The position numbers and the translations under genes were made by a program. DNA of 64,000 nt from contig JAZDRN010000012.1 in assembly GCA_047501485.1 (NCBI GenBank), forward strand, positions 19,729 through 83,728, read 5' to 3'. The notes beneath the pieces were generated by a model that had not been told where the DNA came from, searched no databases, and was given only the letters and a program-made list of their open reading frames with translations. Positions 61,871-64,000 of the stretch are shown here, piece by piece. Numbering within the stretch: the first letter of the stretch is position 1; every line of letters starts with the position of its first letter. The DNA is from Ancrocorticia sp047501485. Lineage in GTDB: Bacteria; Actinomycetota; Actinomycetes; Actinomycetales; Actinomycetaceae.

Positions 61871-62968
61871 ATGACCGCCACCAACTACGCCGTCGCTCCC
61901 GGGGAGTACCTCGAGGAGTGGATCGACGATCATGGCCTGTCCCAGCAGCGCGTGGCCGAGCTCCTCGGAAGCAGCCGCAAGCAGGTCAACGAGATCGTCA
62001 ATGGCCGCGCCCCGATCACGAGCGACACTGCTATGCGCCTCGAGCGCGTGGTCGGCATCCCCGCGAAGACCTGGCTGAAGTATGAGGCGCTGTACCGGGC
62101 CGACCTCGCCCGCATCGCCGACGAGGAGAGCCTTGCTGACCACGCCGATGAGATCGCCCCCTCAGCTGTCACGTACCTGCGCAGAGTCGGCGCGACCACG
62201 GCCACTAAGCGTTCCCCGGGCAGGCTCGTGTCGGACTTCCTGTCCTTCCACCACTGTGGGACTTGGGAGGCATACGTCCACCTCCACCAGGAGGCATCCG
62301 CTGGAGACTACGCACTGGCCGCACTGAAGGATTCCGGGGCGACCCTCGACCGGACCCTCCTGACGACGTGGCTGAGGGCAGCGGAGCTAGCCGAGCCCTT
62401 CGAGCGCGGTCGCGGCTTCGACTACGACCCCGAGCAGCTTAGGGCAGCCCTGCCCGCACTGAGGACCCGCGCGGCTACGCCTGACTCGACCATGCTCCGT
62501 GACATCGCGAACATGCTCGCAGACGTCGGCGTCGTCTTCATGGTGGTCGAGCCGCCGAAGAAGCTCCCGCTACTGGGCATGACCCGCTGGATCGACAAGA
62601 AGGTGCCTGTCATCCAGCAGACCGGCCGCTGGGGCAAGGACGGATTCGTCATCTGGACCCTCTTCCACGAGCTCGGGCACGTCCTGAACGACCCGCGCGG
62701 CGAGATGCACGTGGAGTACAGCACGGAGAAGAAGCGTAACTCCGCCGCAGAAAAGGGTGCCAACGCGTTCGCCATGGACATCCTGTTCGGCGAGGCCGGA
62801 GTCTCGCAGTTCCGAGGCCTGTCGTACGACCGGGAGATCGCCGACAAGGCCCGCGAGATCGGCATCGCACCCGGTGTCGCGGTCCATCAGATGCACAGGC
62901 GCAGAATGCTCGACTACAGCTACGGCAATCGGCTCTGCGTCGATCTCGCTGGTAGCTTCACCGAGTAG
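61871..62968 (+). CDS. higA: HigA antitoxin fused to ImmA/IrrE metallopeptidase
   Basis: A 365-residue fusion. The N-terminal HTH_3 domain (about 12-68: GEYLEEWIDDHGLSQQRVAELLGSSRKQVNEIVNGRAPIT) is the DNA-binding antitoxin. The C-terminal ImmA/IrrE peptidase has the zinc motif H266-E-L-G-H270 (LFHELGHVLND) and a downstream Glu in KGANAFAMDILF. The central 150 residues link them. GGAGAG precedes the ATG. In other systems such peptidases cleave repressors on DNA damage; here the domain may destroy HigA itself or a host target and so release the toxin. That is inference. Confidence 0.92.
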   Translation: MTATNYAVAPGEYLEEWIDDHGLSQQRVAELLGSSRKQVNEIVNGRAPITSDTAMRLERVVGIPAKTWLKYEALYRADLARIADEESLADHADEIAPSAVTYLRRVGATTATKRSPGRLVSDFLSFHHCGTWEAYVHLHQEASAGDYALAALKDSGATLDRTLLTTWLRAAELAEPFERGRGFDYDPEQLRAALPALRTRAATPDSTMLRDIANMLADVGVVFMVVEPPKKLPLLGMTRWIDKKVPVIQQTGRWGKDGFVIWTLFHELGHVLNDPRGEMHVEYSTEKKRNSAAEKGANAFAMDILFGEAGVSQFRGLSYDREIADKAREIGIAPGVAVHQMHRRRMLDYSYGNRLCVDLAGSFTE

Positions 62969-63399
62969 CGGGGATATGGAGGTCCCCTGACTCGGAGTTG
63001 GATCCAGTTTCGGTTCAGCCCGTGCTTGCGGGTGTCCAGCGTGTTCTTGAAGTGGCTCTCAGCCTCATCAATCGCCCGTGTCGATGTCGCCGGGTCGAAC
63101 ACCCTGAGGATTGAGTAGCGGAAGGTCTCCGGATCCATACCGCACAACTCGACGTTGCCGACGTACATTACGTCATCCATCCGTCGTATCAACGCCTTGG
63201 GCTGCGACCTCAGCGCTTTGAAGTTGGAACCCGAACTGCTCGCTTCGATTGCTCGAAGTCGGCTTGTTGCCCCAACTTCGGAGCTCAGCCAAGCGGCAAG
63301 AAACTGAGGATTGATCCGAGTTCGGTCGACTTCAACGGCAAGCACCCTCCCACTGGAGCTGAGGGGGTACGTGTCGAACTCCGTGCGGAGGGCGATCAT
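62920..63399 (-). pseudogene. Restriction-specificity fragment joined to an unknown C-terminus
   Basis: A 159-residue frame. Residues 1-55 (FDTYPLSSSGRVLAVEVDRTRINPQFLAAWLSSEVGATSRLRAIEASSSGSNFKAL) look like the end of a type I specificity subunit or N6-methylase specificity domain. Residues 60-135 (MDDVMYVGNVELCGMDPETFRYSILRVFDPATSTRAIDEAESHFKNTLDTRKHGLNRNW) look like the end of a different conserved protein. The tail overlaps the antitoxin gene by 49 nt and is probably fortuitous. It is best read as a chimeric remnant at a recombination joint. The identities are tentative. Confidence 0.5.
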
Positions 63400-63906
63400 C
63401 TGCTGATTGAGGTCGTTCTGCTGGCTGCTTGATCTGCCGGGCGGCGAGCGCCGCTCGTACAGGCGGGCTCATCGGTCGGTCGGCAGCACTCGGGCAAGCG
63501 CTGAGTGGCCGGACTACGGTGGCGGGTGACCCTGCTTTGATGCCCTTGCCCGTGGGCTCACTGCTGTACCGGAGGTCGCCCTACCCGTGCGCGCCAACAG
63601 CTGCGGCTCCGCTGGGCTTCCACGGGGTAGGGGGCGTGCTCCTCTGGCGGGGCACATTAGAGAGGACTGCATGGTGGAGTTTAGGAAAGGACTGCCGTGC
63701 AGAGCGCTCAGGTTTGCGCAGACTTGACGACGCTGACGGGATTGCGTCAAGTCTTTGATCACCGCGATCGCAAGGTGCTCGAAGAGGGATCATCGAATCA
63801 CTTCACACCATACTAGCCACGGGATTACCCTTCCAAAACGTTGGAATTATTGGGTGACCTTGATTCGATCAGACGGAGTAATTGTCAAGACCTGTGGATC
63901 GGCGTG
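63400..63906. other. Region without recognised genes
   Basis: 507 nt in the island with only weak open frames on both strands and no recognisable family. It contains TTCCAA-AACG-TTGGAA (63831-63846), an inverted repeat that may belong to the end of the insertion sequence to the right. Confidence 0.4.
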
Positions 63907-64000
63907 TCACGCGACGTGTTGTTGACCTCCTGATTCTTCGGGTCGTTCGACGAGCTTGCCCTTCTCGAAGGTGGCGCCGGCACGGACCAGGGCGACGAGG
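63907..64000 (-). CDS. C-terminus of a probable transposase (partial)
   Basis: The final 30 codons of a leftward gene that continues past the window edge: LVALVRAGATFEKGKLVERP, then EESGGQQHVA and stop. The pattern 'ALVRAG-F--GKLVERP' resembles the C-terminal end of actinobacterial insertion-sequence transposases. With so little sequence the IS family cannot be named. Its position in the integrative island fits. Confidence 0.45.
   Translation of the reverse strand, partial: LVALVRAGATFEKGKLVERPEESGGQQHVA

Noticed and set aside
63429..63762. Overlapping frames on both strands near the right end
   Set aside because: Low-information Ala/Arg/Pro-rich translations with no family. GC-rich DNA gives such frames by chance.

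Overview
The window looks like draft-assembly chromosomal DNA from a high-GC Gram-positive bacterium of the Actinobacteria, most like the Actinomycetaceae (Actinomyces/Schaalia/Flaviflexus-type). The reasons are high GC with frequent GTG and TTG starts, an LPXTG pilus operon with a class C sortase, heterodimeric ABC exporters, an Actinobacteria-style Asp23/Gls24 envelope-stress cluster, and 4-nt start/stop overlaps in operons. The genus is an inference. Two runs of ten N mark scaffold gaps (47652-47661 and 49403-49412). Four long poly-G/poly-C tracts (about 546-623, 47662-47753, 49291-49348 and 49493-49515) each sit inside an inverted repeat and look like sequencing or assembly artefacts at strong hairpins, not biology.

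Layout. 0-2.1 kb: small heat-shock protein, then thyA-folA. 2.1-5.4 kb: flavin-dependent oxidoreductase, its FMN reductase and a two-domain VOC dioxygenase. 5.4-9.7 kb: NarL-type two-component system divergent from an ABC ATPase/FtsX-like permease pair. 9.8-14.4 kb: heterodimeric ABC exporter divergent from a TetR regulator, with a perfect 10-bp dyad between them. 14.4-19 kb: fumarase, two very small genes ending at a textbook terminator, and a DUF262 protein with a RAMA-like C-terminus (probable anti-phage or restriction gene). 19-25.7 kb: CydDC-like exporter, MFS exporter, DUF1846 protein. 25.8-30.4 kb: a sugar-acid/sugar-phosphate cassette (DeoR regulator, class II aldolase, 2-hydroxyacid dehydrogenase, FGGY kinase broken by one extra G). 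30.5-36 kb: LysE exporter, hydrolase, flavodoxin, alkylation-repair pair (Ogt and Ada-AlkA), exported HNH nuclease. 36-45.5 kb: pilus operon (tip adhesin, shaft pilin, hairpin, sortase C) divergent from a large ATP-binding LuxR regulator. 45.5-49.3 kb: asparaginase, PuuE-like deacetylase, amino-acid permease.

49.7-55.8 kb is an envelope-stress locus. An ECF sigma factor, a zinc-finger anti-sigma-like protein fused to an Asp23-like domain, and a third Asp23-like gene run leftward. Divergently, two Asp23 genes, two AmaP/DUF6286-type membrane anchors and two small membrane proteins (DUF2273-like and GlsB) run rightward, followed by a membrane-anchored protein and DUF421. This is the most coherent candidate for an under-described system.

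56-59 kb carries two lipoproteins, an epimerase-family protein next to a heptanucleotide tandem repeat, a decayed SDR gene and a 19-bp-period repeat array. From about 59.4 kb to the right edge the DNA reads as an integrative element: a displaced tRNA 3' end with its terminator, a tyrosine integrase, an excisionase-like gene, a HigB/HigA-ImmA pair with its own operator, a restriction-specificity fragment and the end of a probable transposase.
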